Assembly: GCA_018819165.1 (NCBI GenBank)
Contig: JAHJQP010000187.1
Location: forward strand, 1 to 6,681
Origin: Pseudomonadota bacterium
GTDB lineage: Bacteria > Desulfobacterota > Syntrophia > Syntrophales > UBA5619
Direction of reading: 5' to 3'
DNA length: 6,681 nt
The number at the start of each line of letters is the position of its first letter. Positions within the stretch are counted from its first letter, which is position 1. The notes beneath the pieces are model-generated. The model made no database searches and was not told where the DNA came from. It was given only the letters and a program-made list of their open reading frames with translations. A program made the translations under genes and the position numbers. This document shows positions 1 through 6,426 of this stretch, in pieces.

Positions 1-484
1 GGGAAGCCTCCACCGACCTGGGGTTGCCGCTCAAAAGCCCGCAGAGGACGTATACGGCGATGGACATTACCTCCAGGCCTATGAAGATGGTGATGAAATT
101 AGTCGAGGAGACCATGATCATCATGCCCAGAACGCCGAACAGCAGCAGGGAATAATATTCCCCTTTTATGATATTTTCGCGTTCCGCGTACCTCAGGGAC
201 AGTAGCGTCACCAGCAGGGAGACGATCAGCGCCAGCCCCTTGAAAAAAGTGCCGAAATTATCGATGGTGTAGAGATTGTTGAAAATGCTCGCACTGCCGT
301 CCCATAAAGTGCAGGTAAAAATCATGGCCAAGCCGGCGCCGGTGAGCGCTACGGCGCCTGTCAGGGCGCCGACGCTTTCCCTCCTGCCGAAAGCGGCCAG
401 AAGCAAAGTGATGACAGCGCTTAAGGTTATGATTATTTCCGGGATTATAAAACCGAATGCCAATTCGGGTATTTTAACAACCAT
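1..484 (-). CDS. nuoN: NADH-quinone oxidoreductase subunit N, N-terminal part, 3' end outside window
   Basis: Reading leftward from the ATG at 484, the frame stays open to the window edge and gives 161 residues of an expected 480 or so. It starts MVVKIPELAF and has hydrophobic segments at about 11-31, 40-60, 83-98 and 112-148. The motif IGLEVMSIAVYVLCG (135-149) carries E138, equivalent to the membrane glutamate E133 of E. coli NuoN. EYYSLLLFGVLGMMIM (109-124) is also typical of the antiporter-like helix before it. The start has AGGAGG (500-495) 10 nt upstream, overlapping the nuoM stop, and lies 15 bp from nuoM. The catalytic lysines on later helices lie outside the window. Position after nuoM is the standard place for nuoN, usually the last gene of the operon, so a terminator may lie beyond the left edge. 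Confidence 0.95.
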   Translation of the reverse strand, partial: MVVKIPELAFGFIIPEIIITLSAVITLLLAAFGRRESVGALTGAVALTGAGLAMIFTCTLWDGSASIFNNLYTIDNFGTFFKGLALIVSLLVTLLSLRYAERENIIKGEYYSLLLFGVLGMMIMVSSTNFITIFIGLEVMSIAVYVLCGLLSGNPRSVEAS

Positions 485-494
485 GACTTCCCAC

Positions 495-500
495 CCTCCT
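495..500 (-). promoter_or_regulatory. Strong ribosome-binding site for nuoN overlapping the nuoM stop
   Basis: The coding strand reads TGAGGAGG, with the nuoM TGA at 502-500 sharing its A with AGGAGG (500-495). The nuoN ATG follows after 10 nt. A GTG directly after the AGGAGG is too close to be the start. Confidence 0.75.
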
Positions 501-2044
501 CATTTTGCTTCCGACTGCTTCACCGGAACATTTCCCGCAGAAGCGTAAACGGCAGTTTTTACCTGCACATCATTCAGATAGCCGGCCGCCGTGGCGTCTA
601 TCTTCTTCAAGAAGGCGCGGGGATATAGACCCATCAGAAACACGAAAACAACGATGGCGCAAAGTATGGCCGCTTCCCTTTTCGTCAGGTCCAGCAACCG
701 TTTATTTTCCTCTTTCTTTATCTGTCCGAACATGACCCGCTGGAACATCCAGAGCATGTAAACGGCGCCAAGTATTACACCTGTAGCGGCAAGGACTCCG
801 TAGAGCATGTTACTGCGGAAGACGCCCAAAAGGATGAGAAACTCACCCACAAAGCCGTTTGTCCCGGGCAAGGCGATCGAGGAGAGGGTGATGATCATAA
901 AGAATGCTGCCAGCCGGGGCATCACCTTCGATAAACCGCCGAAGTCGGCGATCATTCGGGTGTGCCGCCTTTCATAGATCATCCCGACGACAAGGAATAA
1001 TCCGCCCGTGCTGATGCCGTGATTGAGCATCTGGTAGATGCCGCCTTCCAGCCCCTGCATATTGAGGGCAAAGATGCCGAGCATCACATAGCCCAGATGA
1101 CTCACGGAAGAGTAGGCAATCAGTCTTTTCAGGTCGGTCTGCATGATGCACATGACGGCGCCGTAAATGATGCCGATGATCGCCAGCCAGGAGATGAGGG
1201 GCGTCGCCGCGACTACGGCCGCGGGAAAGAGGGGGATGGCAAATCTCAGGAAACCGTAGACGCCCATTTTCAGCAAAACACCGGCCAGAATGACGCTGCC
1301 CGCCGTGGGGGCCTCCGTATGCGCGTCGGGCAACCAGGTGTGAAAGGGAAACATCGGCACCTTGATCGCAAAGGAAAGGGCGAAGGCCGCAAACAGCCAG
1401 TATTGTTTGAGCACGGGGATGTCCGCCTTGTAGAGTTCGAAGACGTTAAAGGTATAGATCCCGGTTTCACCTCCATAATGGAAGTAGAGGGCCATGATGG
1501 CCAGGAGCATCAGGACGCTTCCCGCCATGGTGAAAAGGAAAAACTTGACAGCCGCATAGATCCTTCTCGGGCCGCCCCATACCCCGATGAGCAGGTACAT
1601 GGGCACAAGCATGATTTCCCAGAAGAAGTAAAACAACACGAGGTCGAGGGCGCAAAGGGCGCCGATCATCGCCGTTTCCAGCAGGAGAAAGGTTACGTAA
1701 TATTCCTTTATCTTTTCCTCGATCCCCCTCCAGGAGCACAGGACGCACAGAACGGTGAGAAAGGTGGTGAGCATCACCAGCAGCATGCTGATGCCGTCTA
1801 TGCCGAGCAGATAGCTTATCCCCCACTCGGGGAACCACTCCCTCCGTTCGACAAACTGCATGCCGGGGGTTTTCTCATCGAAATTGAAGAACAAAGGCAG
1901 CGACAGGGCAAATTCCAGCAGAGTCCAGATCAGGGCTGAGACTTTTATAAAAAGGGCCTTCTGCCGCGGCAACATCATCAGCAGCAGGGCGCCGGCCAGG
2001 GGTAAAAAAATTACAGCGCTCAAAATGGGAAATGTCTGGTTCAT
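500..2044 (-). CDS. nuoM: NADH-quinone oxidoreductase subunit M, antiporter-like proton channel
   Basis: This 514-residue protein matches NuoM in length (E. coli 509), with about 14 hydrophobic helices. Key residues are in place: E143 in YFFWEIMLVPMY, K228 in FAIKVPMFPFHTWLPDAH, K259 in GVLLKMGVYG, H342 in MLNHGIS, and E401 in NGFVGEFLIL. They correspond to E. coli E144, K234, K265, H348 and E407. The NuoM-type HTWLPDAHTEAPTAGSVILA run (235-254) distinguishes it from NuoL and NuoN. The ATG at 2044 is preceded by AGAGGTG (2059-2053) with 8 nt spacing. The gene begins 36 bp after the nuoL stop. The last 24 or so residues are polar and probably form a short exposed tail. Its TGA stop is built into the nuoN ribosome-binding site. 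No frameshift or missing segment is seen. Confidence 0.97.
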   Translation of the reverse strand: MNQTFPILSAVIFLPLAGALLLMMLPRQKALFIKVSALIWTLLEFALSLPLFFNFDEKTPGMQFVERREWFPEWGISYLLGIDGISMLLVMLTTFLTVLCVLCSWRGIEEKIKEYYVTFLLLETAMIGALCALDLVLFYFFWEIMLVPMYLLIGVWGGPRRIYAAVKFFLFTMAGSVLMLLAIMALYFHYGGETGIYTFNVFELYKADIPVLKQYWLFAAFALSFAIKVPMFPFHTWLPDAHTEAPTAGSVILAGVLLKMGVYGFLRFAIPLFPAAVVAATPLISWLAIIGIIYGAVMCIMQTDLKRLIAYSSVSHLGYVMLGIFALNMQGLEGGIYQMLNHGISTGGLFLVVGMIYERRHTRMIADFGGLSKVMPRLAAFFMIITLSSIALPGTNGFVGEFLILLGVFRSNMLYGVLAATGVILGAVYMLWMFQRVMFGQIKKEENKRLLDLTKREAAILCAIVVFVFLMGLYPRAFLKKIDATAAGYLNDVQVKTAVYASAGNVPVKQSEAK

Positions 2045-2052
2045 GGTTCAAG

Positions 2053-2059
2053 CACCTCT
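2053..2059 (-). promoter_or_regulatory. Ribosome-binding site for nuoM
   Basis: AGAGGTG on the coding strand is 8 nt before the nuoM ATG at 2044, inside the 36-bp nuoL-nuoM spacer. It confirms the chosen start. Confidence 0.65.
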
Positions 2060-2080
2060 CGGTTGCAAACGGGTTCACCG

Positions 2081-4063
2081 TCAAAACATCGGCATCACGA
2101 TAAGATAGCCCACCACAATGATGGCGCCTACGATGATTCCGAAGGCATATTCCTGAACGTAGCCGGTCTCCACCTTTCTTAACCTGCCGCCTGCCCGTTT
2201 TACCCAGTCCGCCGTGCCGTTGACCAGCCCCTCGATAATCCAGTCATCCATCACCCTGAGCAGGAAATCGCCCGCCTTCAATGTGCCCCGGACAAACAGT
2301 AAATCGTAAAGCTCATCCACAAAATACTTGTTGTGCACCACATGGTAGAGGCCGGAGCACCTCGCCGCGAACCGCCCGGGGAGGCCGGGGTTTTTCACAT
2401 AAAAGACATAGGCGATGGTTATGCCCAGAAGGGCGATAAGAACCGATGCAACCATGAGGGCGAGCTCCAGCGAACCGTCATGACCGGCGACCCCCCCTGA
2501 CGCCCAGGCCGCGCTGACGATGTCGAAATTCAGCGCTGCTTTCACAGGGATTTCCGGCCCGAAGACCGGCGCCAGGAATTTTTCTATGGAGTTCTCTCCG
2601 CCCAGGAGGTGAGGAATGCCCACATAACCGCCCACGAGGGAAAGGAAGGCCAGGATCATCAGGGGGATGGTCATGACCCGGGGCGATTCGTGGATGTGAT
2701 GTTTTACCTCCTCCGAGGCCCGGCATTCGCCGTGAAAGGTTCCGAAAAAGAGGCGGAACATGTAAAAAGCCGTCATCCCCGCCGTCACTGCGGCCAGGAG
2801 CCAGATCAGCATATGCCCCTGCGAAGAGCTGAAGGCCTTCCACAATATTTCGTCCTTGCTGAAAAATCCGGAAAAGCCGGGTATGCCTGCAATGGCAAGG
2901 CAGGCGATGAAGAATGTCCAGTATGTGATGGGGGTCTTCTTCCTCAGACCGCCCATGTTCCTTATATCGAGCTCGCCGCTCATGGCGTGCATGACGCTCC
3001 CCGCCCCGAGGAACAGAAGGCCCTTGAAAAAGGCATGGGTCATCAGGTGAAATATTCCGGCCGCGTAAGCCCCCACGCCCACGGCAATGAACATGAAGCC
3101 AAGTTGGCTGATGGTGGAGTAGGCAAGTATCTTCTTGATGTCGTACTGGGCAAAGCCGATGGAGGCGGCAAAAAAGGCGGTAAGGACGCCGATGACGGCA
3201 ACGACTAACATCGTATCCGGCGCCATGCTGTAGAGGAAGTTCAGCCTGGCGATCATGTACACGCCGGCCGTCACCATCGTTGCCGCATGGATCAGGGAAC
3301 TTACCGGCGTGGGGCCCTCCATGGCGTCGGGCAGCCATACGTAAAGGGGTATCTGGGCCGATTTTCCGATGGCGCCCAAGAAAAACAGGAGCGTAATGAC
3401 GGTGGCGGCGCCGCCGCTCAAAAGATGGGCGTTTCGCCCGATTTCCCCAAAATTCAAGGTCCAGACACCCTGGGCGCCCAGGCTCAAAAAGAGAAAAAAG
3501 ATGCCGATCAGGAATCCGAAATCACCCACACGGTTGACGATAAAGGCCTTTTTACCGGCATCGGAAGCCGAGTCCTTTTCATACCAGAACCCGATCAGGA
3601 GGTAGGAACACAGCCCCACCCCTTCCCACCCCACGAACATCAGGAGGAGGTTGTTTCCCGTGACCAAAAGGAGCATCATGAAGACGAAGAGGTTCAGGTA
3701 GATGAAGAATCTCCGGTAACCGGGGTCGCCGTGCATGTAGCCTACGGAGTAGACATGGATAAGAAAACCGACGCCCGTGACCACCAGACACATGATGACG
3801 GAAAGGGCGTCAAGTCTGAAACCGATGTTGACGCTAAGTTCACCGGAGGCGATCCAGTTGTAGATCTCTCTTTCAAATATCCTGGCCGTCGCCGGCAATT
3901 GGAGAAATTCCCAAAAAACGCCTACCGCGGTAAGAAACGATAAAAATATGGCGAGACAGGCGACCCAGGAAACAAAGGTTTTGGAAGTCCTGCTTCCGAT
4001 GGAGCTGTTGATGATGAATCCCAGGGCCGGGAAAAATGGTATCAGCCAGATATAGTCAGCCAT
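2081..4063 (-). CDS. nuoL: NADH-quinone oxidoreductase subunit L, distal antiporter-like proton channel
   Basis: This is a 660-residue polytopic membrane protein, longer than E. coli NuoL (613). It is the distal Mrp-type antiporter-like subunit with the long lateral helix. Proton-path residues are visible: E147 in FVGWEGVG, D181 in NRVGDFGF, K234 in AIGKSAQ, H259 in SLIHAATM, H343 and K347 in MTHAFFKGLLF, and K403 in FSKDEIL. They correspond to E. coli E144, D178, K229, H254, H338/K342 and K399. The region around 240-272 (YVWLPDAMEGPTPVSS) is a strong family signature. The C-terminal part, HNKYFVDELYD and on (577-605), fits the start of the lateral helix, ending with a final hydrophobic helix at about 640-658. 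An in-frame GTG at 4069 adds two residues but lies only 3 nt from the ribosome-binding site, so the ATG at 4063 is chosen. Confidence 0.97.
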   Translation of the reverse strand: MADYIWLIPFFPALGFIINSSIGSRTSKTFVSWVACLAIFLSFLTAVGVFWEFLQLPATARIFEREIYNWIASGELSVNIGFRLDALSVIMCLVVTGVGFLIHVYSVGYMHGDPGYRRFFIYLNLFVFMMLLLVTGNNLLLMFVGWEGVGLCSYLLIGFWYEKDSASDAGKKAFIVNRVGDFGFLIGIFFLFLSLGAQGVWTLNFGEIGRNAHLLSGGAATVITLLFFLGAIGKSAQIPLYVWLPDAMEGPTPVSSLIHAATMVTAGVYMIARLNFLYSMAPDTMLVVAVIGVLTAFFAASIGFAQYDIKKILAYSTISQLGFMFIAVGVGAYAAGIFHLMTHAFFKGLLFLGAGSVMHAMSGELDIRNMGGLRKKTPITYWTFFIACLAIAGIPGFSGFFSKDEILWKAFSSSQGHMLIWLLAAVTAGMTAFYMFRLFFGTFHGECRASEEVKHHIHESPRVMTIPLMILAFLSLVGGYVGIPHLLGGENSIEKFLAPVFGPEIPVKAALNFDIVSAAWASGGVAGHDGSLELALMVASVLIALLGITIAYVFYVKNPGLPGRFAARCSGLYHVVHNKYFVDELYDLLFVRGTLKAGDFLLRVMDDWIIEGLVNGTADWVKRAGGRLRKVETGYVQEYAFGIIVGAIIVVGYLIVMPMF

Positions 4064-4126
4064 TTGCACATGTCCTTTTAAAACGTTACTCTTATCGGTT
4101 CGATTCGCTGTAGGTCGGAAAGATTT
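4064..4126 (-). other. 63-bp nuoK-nuoL intergenic spacer, the longest gap in the operon
   Basis: Apart from the nuoL ribosome-binding site, this gap holds only a very short inverted repeat (ATCG-aac-CGAT) and an AT-rich stretch with TTTTAAAA. I see no convincing promoter or terminator: the stem is 4 bp and has no U-tract. The gap probably does not break transcription. Confidence 0.5.
4073..4079 (-). promoter_or_regulatory. Ribosome-binding site that decides the nuoL start
   Basis: AAAAGGA on the coding strand lies 9 nt before the ATG at 4063 but only 3 nt before the in-frame GTG at 4069. The spacing supports the ATG and a 660-residue NuoL. Confidence 0.7.
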
Positions 4127-4438
4127 TCAACCTTTCAACAAGTTAACTTCATAGGCATTCACCGTATTCTGCAGGCGGAAGACCATGACAAATATGGCCA
4201 GTCCGACCGCGGCTTCCACGGCGGCGACGGTCATGATGAAAAAAACGAATACCGACCCGTCCATGGAGGAGAGCGCGTTTGCGGCAGCGATGAAGACCAG
4301 GTTCACGGCGTTGAGCATCAGCTCGATGCACATGAAGACCACAATCAGGTTTCTCCTGATGATGGCGCCTATGGCCCCGATCGTAAACAGTATGCCGCTG
4401 AGGATGAAACATAAGCTGGAAGGTATTTCCTGAAGCAT
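4127..4438 (-). CDS. nuoK: NADH-quinone oxidoreductase subunit K
   Basis: This 103-residue, three-helix subunit is homologous to MrpC/MnhC. The open frame extends upstream to 4525, but that would overlap the end of nuoJ and add a highly charged, non-family extension. The ATG at 4438 has AGGAGG (4455-4450) 11 nt upstream and gives the usual family length (about 100), so it is preferred. Hydrophobic helices lie at about 9-27, 31-54 and 63-87. The motif RRNLIVVFMCIELMLNAVNL (28-47) is the family hallmark, carrying membrane Glu39. Glu75 in TVAAVEAAVGL is the second buried carboxylate. They correspond to E36 and E72 of E. coli NuoK, which are needed for proton translocation. The gene is followed by the longest gap of the operon (63 bp) before nuoL. 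Confidence 0.96.
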   Translation of the reverse strand: MLQEIPSSLCFILSGILFTIGAIGAIIRRNLIVVFMCIELMLNAVNLVFIAAANALSSMDGSVFVFFIMTVAAVEAAVGLAIFVMVFRLQNTVNAYEVNLLKG

Positions 4439-4447
4439 CTGATGATT

Positions 4448-4455
4448 CTCCTCCT
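4448..4455 (-). promoter_or_regulatory. Strong ribosome-binding site for nuoK overlapping the nuoJ stop
   Basis: Reading from the nuoJ TGA (4457-4455), the coding strand continues TGAGGAGGAG, so the A of the stop is the first base of AGGAGG. The spacing to the ATG at 4438 is 9-11 nt. This supports the short NuoK start over the upstream open frame and suggests translational coupling of nuoJ and nuoK. Confidence 0.75.
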
Positions 4456-4991
4456 CATTCTTTTCTTTTAACGATGACCACCGCGCCCACGATGCCCACC
4501 AGCAGCAGGATCGAGGCGATTTCAAAGGGGAAAAGATACTGGCCGTAGAGCAGAGACCCGATCGTTTTTACATTGCCGACGCTGTTTACCATTTCGACCG
4601 GATAATCGCCGCTCCGGCCCGTCGTCTGGTAATACAGCGCCCCAAAAAGCATCTCCCCAAACAGAATGACGGTAATCAAAGCCCCGGCAACCTTTGTCTT
4701 TGCAGACCGGCCCGTTTTCCCGGGGTCGCCCTTCCCGCCCTTTTCCATCTGGACAAGCATGATGACGAAAAGGATGAGCATCATGATGGCGCCCGCATAC
4801 ACCATCACCTGCGCCACGGCGATAAACTGGGCATTGAGCAGGAGATAGATGACGGCCATGGCGAAGAATGTCACGATCATCCATAAGGCGCTGTGGATGG
4901 GATTTTTCCTGGTGGCCATCAGCACGGAAGCAGCAACGGCGATAAGCGCCGCGATGATGAAAATGATCCCTTTGAAACTTACCATATCCAT
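4455..4991 (-). CDS. nuoJ: NADH-quinone oxidoreductase subunit J
   Basis: This 178-residue integral membrane subunit is close to the usual NuoJ length (E. coli 184). It has about five hydrophobic segments: 7-25, 32-52, 55-80, 100-120 and 152-174. The signature is the third segment, AQFIAVAQVMVYAGAIMMLI (54-73), corresponding to the conserved helix whose pi-bulge changes between enzyme states in structurally studied complexes. NPIHSALW (30-37) is likewise typical of the family. A polar, Gly/Lys-rich loop (82-100) separates helices 3 and 4. The ATG at 4991 has AAGGA (5002-4998) 6 nt upstream; an in-frame ATG at 4985 is less well spaced. NuoJ packs between NuoH and NuoK and helps couple quinone chemistry to the antiporter-like subunits. 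The TGA stop forms the start of the nuoK ribosome-binding site. Confidence 0.96.
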   Translation of the reverse strand: MDMVSFKGIIFIIAALIAVAASVLMATRKNPIHSALWMIVTFFAMAVIYLLLNAQFIAVAQVMVYAGAIMMLILFVIMLVQMEKGGKGDPGKTGRSAKTKVAGALITVILFGEMLFGALYYQTTGRSGDYPVEMVNSVGNVKTIGSLLYGQYLFPFEIASILLLVGIVGAVVIVKRKE

Positions 4992-5010
4992 TATCTATCC
5001 TTATCTATCC
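4991..5010 (-). repeat. Perfect 10-bp tandem repeat at the nuoI-nuoJ junction
   Basis: On the coding strand GGATAGATAA occurs twice without a gap (5010-5001 and 5000-4991). The first copy supplies the last Gly codon (GGA) and the TAG stop of nuoI. The second supplies most of the nuoJ Shine-Dalgarno (AAGGA, 5002-4998) and ends in the A of the nuoJ ATG. It looks like a simple duplication that lengthened the spacer between the two genes. With one copy removed, the nuoI stop and nuoJ start would both remain. Confidence 0.85.
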
Positions 5011-5412
5011 TTTGCCGGCAAGGAGCTTGTCCTTTGTGAGCAGAAAGTCCTTCCTTTCGTAATGAACAGTCTCGTAGTCCTGTCCCAGTTTGATGGCATT
5101 TACCGGACAGGCTTCCTGACAAAACCCGCAGAATATGCAGCGCAGGGCATCGATTTCGTAGCGGCCCGGATAACGGGAACCGTCTTCCCTTTCCCTGATT
5201 TCCAGGGTGATGCAGCGCGAGGGACAGACGGCGACGCATAAGCCGCAGGCCACACAGGCAGTTTCCCCCTGGGGATTCTTCTCGAAATAATGCATGCCCC
5301 GCCAGCGCGGCGATATCTGCCTTTTTTTCTCCGGGTACTCGATCGTCACCGGTCGCGAAAAAAACATCTTCAAGGTGAGTCGCAGACCTTTTAACAGCGG
5401 GATAATCATCAT
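5005..5412 (-). CDS. nuoI: NADH-quinone oxidoreductase subunit I, 2x[4Fe-4S] ferredoxin-type
   Basis: This 135-residue protein has two classic 8Fe-ferredoxin motifs, CVACGLCVAVCP (C53, C56, C59, C63) and CIFCGFCQEACP (C92, C95, C98, C102). These ligate the two [4Fe-4S] clusters (N6a/N6b type) that pass electrons toward the terminal cluster next to the quinone site. The first cysteines of the two motifs are 39 residues apart, as in E. coli NuoI (C60 and C99 from memory). The PRWRG segment before cluster one is also family-typical. The protein is shorter than E. coli NuoI (180 aa), mainly because the C-terminal tail stops at DKLLAGKG, about 33 residues after the last ligand. Two consecutive ATGs occur (5412 and 5409). 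The second is better spaced from the AAGGTG upstream, so the true protein may be 134 aa. It ends in TAG inside a 10-bp tandem repeat, 13 bp before nuoJ. Confidence 0.97.
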   Translation of the reverse strand: MMIIPLLKGLRLTLKMFFSRPVTIEYPEKKRQISPRWRGMHYFEKNPQGETACVACGLCVAVCPSRCITLEIREREDGSRYPGRYEIDALRCIFCGFCQEACPVNAIKLGQDYETVHYERKDFLLTKDKLLAGKG

Positions 5413-5414
5413 AT

Positions 5415-5420
5415 CACCTT
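5415..5420 (-). promoter_or_regulatory. Ribosome-binding site for nuoI overlapping the nuoH stop
   Basis: The nuoH TAA (5421-5419) runs into AAGGTGAT, of which GGTGAT matches the 16S anti-Shine-Dalgarno complement. The spacing from AAGGTG is 2 nt to the ATG at 5412 and 5 nt to the ATG at 5409, so the second ATG may be used. Confidence 0.65.
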
Positions 5421-6405
5421 ATCTGAGCGCCACAACAAAAGCGGTCACCACCACATTCAGAATCGCGGCGGGGAAAAGGAACTTCCAGCCCAATTTCATG
5501 ATATGGTCGTACCGCATCCGGGGGTAGGTGCCCCTTATCCAGATGAAGAGGAAGACAATGACCGACATCTTGAGGAAGAACCACACCGGCCCCGGCAGCA
5601 GCGGCCCCAGCCATCCCCCGAGAAAAAAGGTGGTGGCGAGGGAGGCGACGATCACCAGATGGATGTATTCGGCGATCATGAAAAGGGCGAATTTCATGCT
5701 GCTGTATTCGATATTATAACCGCTGGCGAGCTCGCTTTCCGATTCCGGCATATCGAAGGGGGTGCGGTTGATCTCCGCCAGCCCGGCCACGATATATAAA
5801 AGGAAAGCGAAAGGCTGGTACAGAATGAACCAGGCCCCTCTCTGGGCTTCCACGATATCGGTCAGGCGCAGTGAGCCGGCCAGGATGATCGTTCCGACGA
5901 TGATCAGCCCAAGGGCCACTTCGTAGCTGATCATCTGGGCGGCCGCCCGGAGCGCCCCCAGAAGACCGTACTTGTTGCCCGACGCCCAGCCTCCCAGGAC
6001 GATCCCGTATTCTCCCAGGGTGCCCAGGGCAAAGATATACAGGATCCCGATATCCACATCGGCGATAACGAGCTTGATCTCCCGCCCGAAGAGGGTGATG
6101 CTGTCTCCAAAGGGGATCAGCGCAAACATGGAAAGAGCGGTGATAAAGGAGATCATCGGCGCGATCACATAGACGGCTTTATCGGCATTTGTGGGGATGA
6201 TGTCCTCTTTTACGAAGGACTTGATGCCGTCCGCAATGGGCTGGAGCAGTCCGAAATATCCCACCCTGTTCGGTCCCAGTCTGACCTGCATGTAGCCGAG
6301 AAATTTCCTTTCCACCAGGGTCAGGTAGGCGACAAAGAGCATCAGGCAGGCAACGACGACCAGGATCATTATCACTGTCTGGATTAGAAAATAAAGTTGT
6401 TCCAT
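5419..6405 (-). CDS. nuoH: NADH-quinone oxidoreductase subunit H
   Basis: This 328-residue membrane protein matches NuoH in length (about 325 in E. coli). It anchors the peripheral arm and forms much of the quinone-binding chamber at the junction of the two arms. Hallmarks visible are VERKFLGYMQ-RLGPNRVG (about 31-49), LLQPIADGIKSFVKED (53-68), the matrix/cytoplasm-side loop AEINRTPFDMPE followed by SESELASGYNIEYSS (210-236) with its cluster of glutamates (E211, E221, E223, E225, E233), and the C-terminal IRGTYPRMRYD (290-300). About eight hydrophobic segments are seen, for example 6-31, 77-100, 157-178, 192-211, 238-262 and 309-327. The ATG at 6405 is preceded by TAAGG (6418-6414) with 8 nt spacing. 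The gene ends in TAA, which overlaps the nuoI ribosome-binding site. No defects are seen. Confidence 0.97.
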   Translation of the reverse strand: MEQLYFLIQTVIMILVVVACLMLFVAYLTLVERKFLGYMQVRLGPNRVGYFGLLQPIADGIKSFVKEDIIPTNADKAVYVIAPMISFITALSMFALIPFGDSITLFGREIKLVIADVDIGILYIFALGTLGEYGIVLGGWASGNKYGLLGALRAAAQMISYEVALGLIIVGTIILAGSLRLTDIVEAQRGAWFILYQPFAFLLYIVAGLAEINRTPFDMPESESELASGYNIEYSSMKFALFMIAEYIHLVIVASLATTFFLGGWLGPLLPGPVWFFLKMSVIVFLFIWIRGTYPRMRYDHIMKLGWKFLFPAAILNVVVTAFVVALR

Positions 6406-6426
6406 GTTGAAAACCTTAGTAAAAAA

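Noticed and set aside
1019..1939. A 306-codon plus-strand open frame opposite nuoM.
   Set aside because: It lies wholly antisense to a clearly conserved nuoM. Its product is very rich in His, Gln, Asp and Gly, as expected from the complement of hydrophobic membrane codons, and it resembles no known family.
2478..3338. A 286-codon minus-strand open frame inside nuoL in another frame.
   Set aside because: It overlaps conserved NuoL sequence out of frame. Its product is Arg/His/Gly/Pro-rich with no domain, a frame shadow.
3287..3943. A 218-codon plus-strand open frame opposite nuoL, with another of 199 codons at 2609-3208.
   Set aside because: Both are antisense shadows of nuoL with low-complexity charged composition and no recognisable domain.
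4064..4126. Possible terminator or promoter between nuoK and nuoL.
   Set aside because: The only inverted repeat has a 4-bp stem without a U-tract. The candidate -35/-10 pairs are poor matches with wrong spacing.
4439..4525. Upstream extension of the nuoK frame into nuoJ.
   Set aside because: It would overlap the nuoJ coding end and add a charged, non-family N-terminus. The ATG at 4438 has a strong ribosome-binding site and gives the family length.
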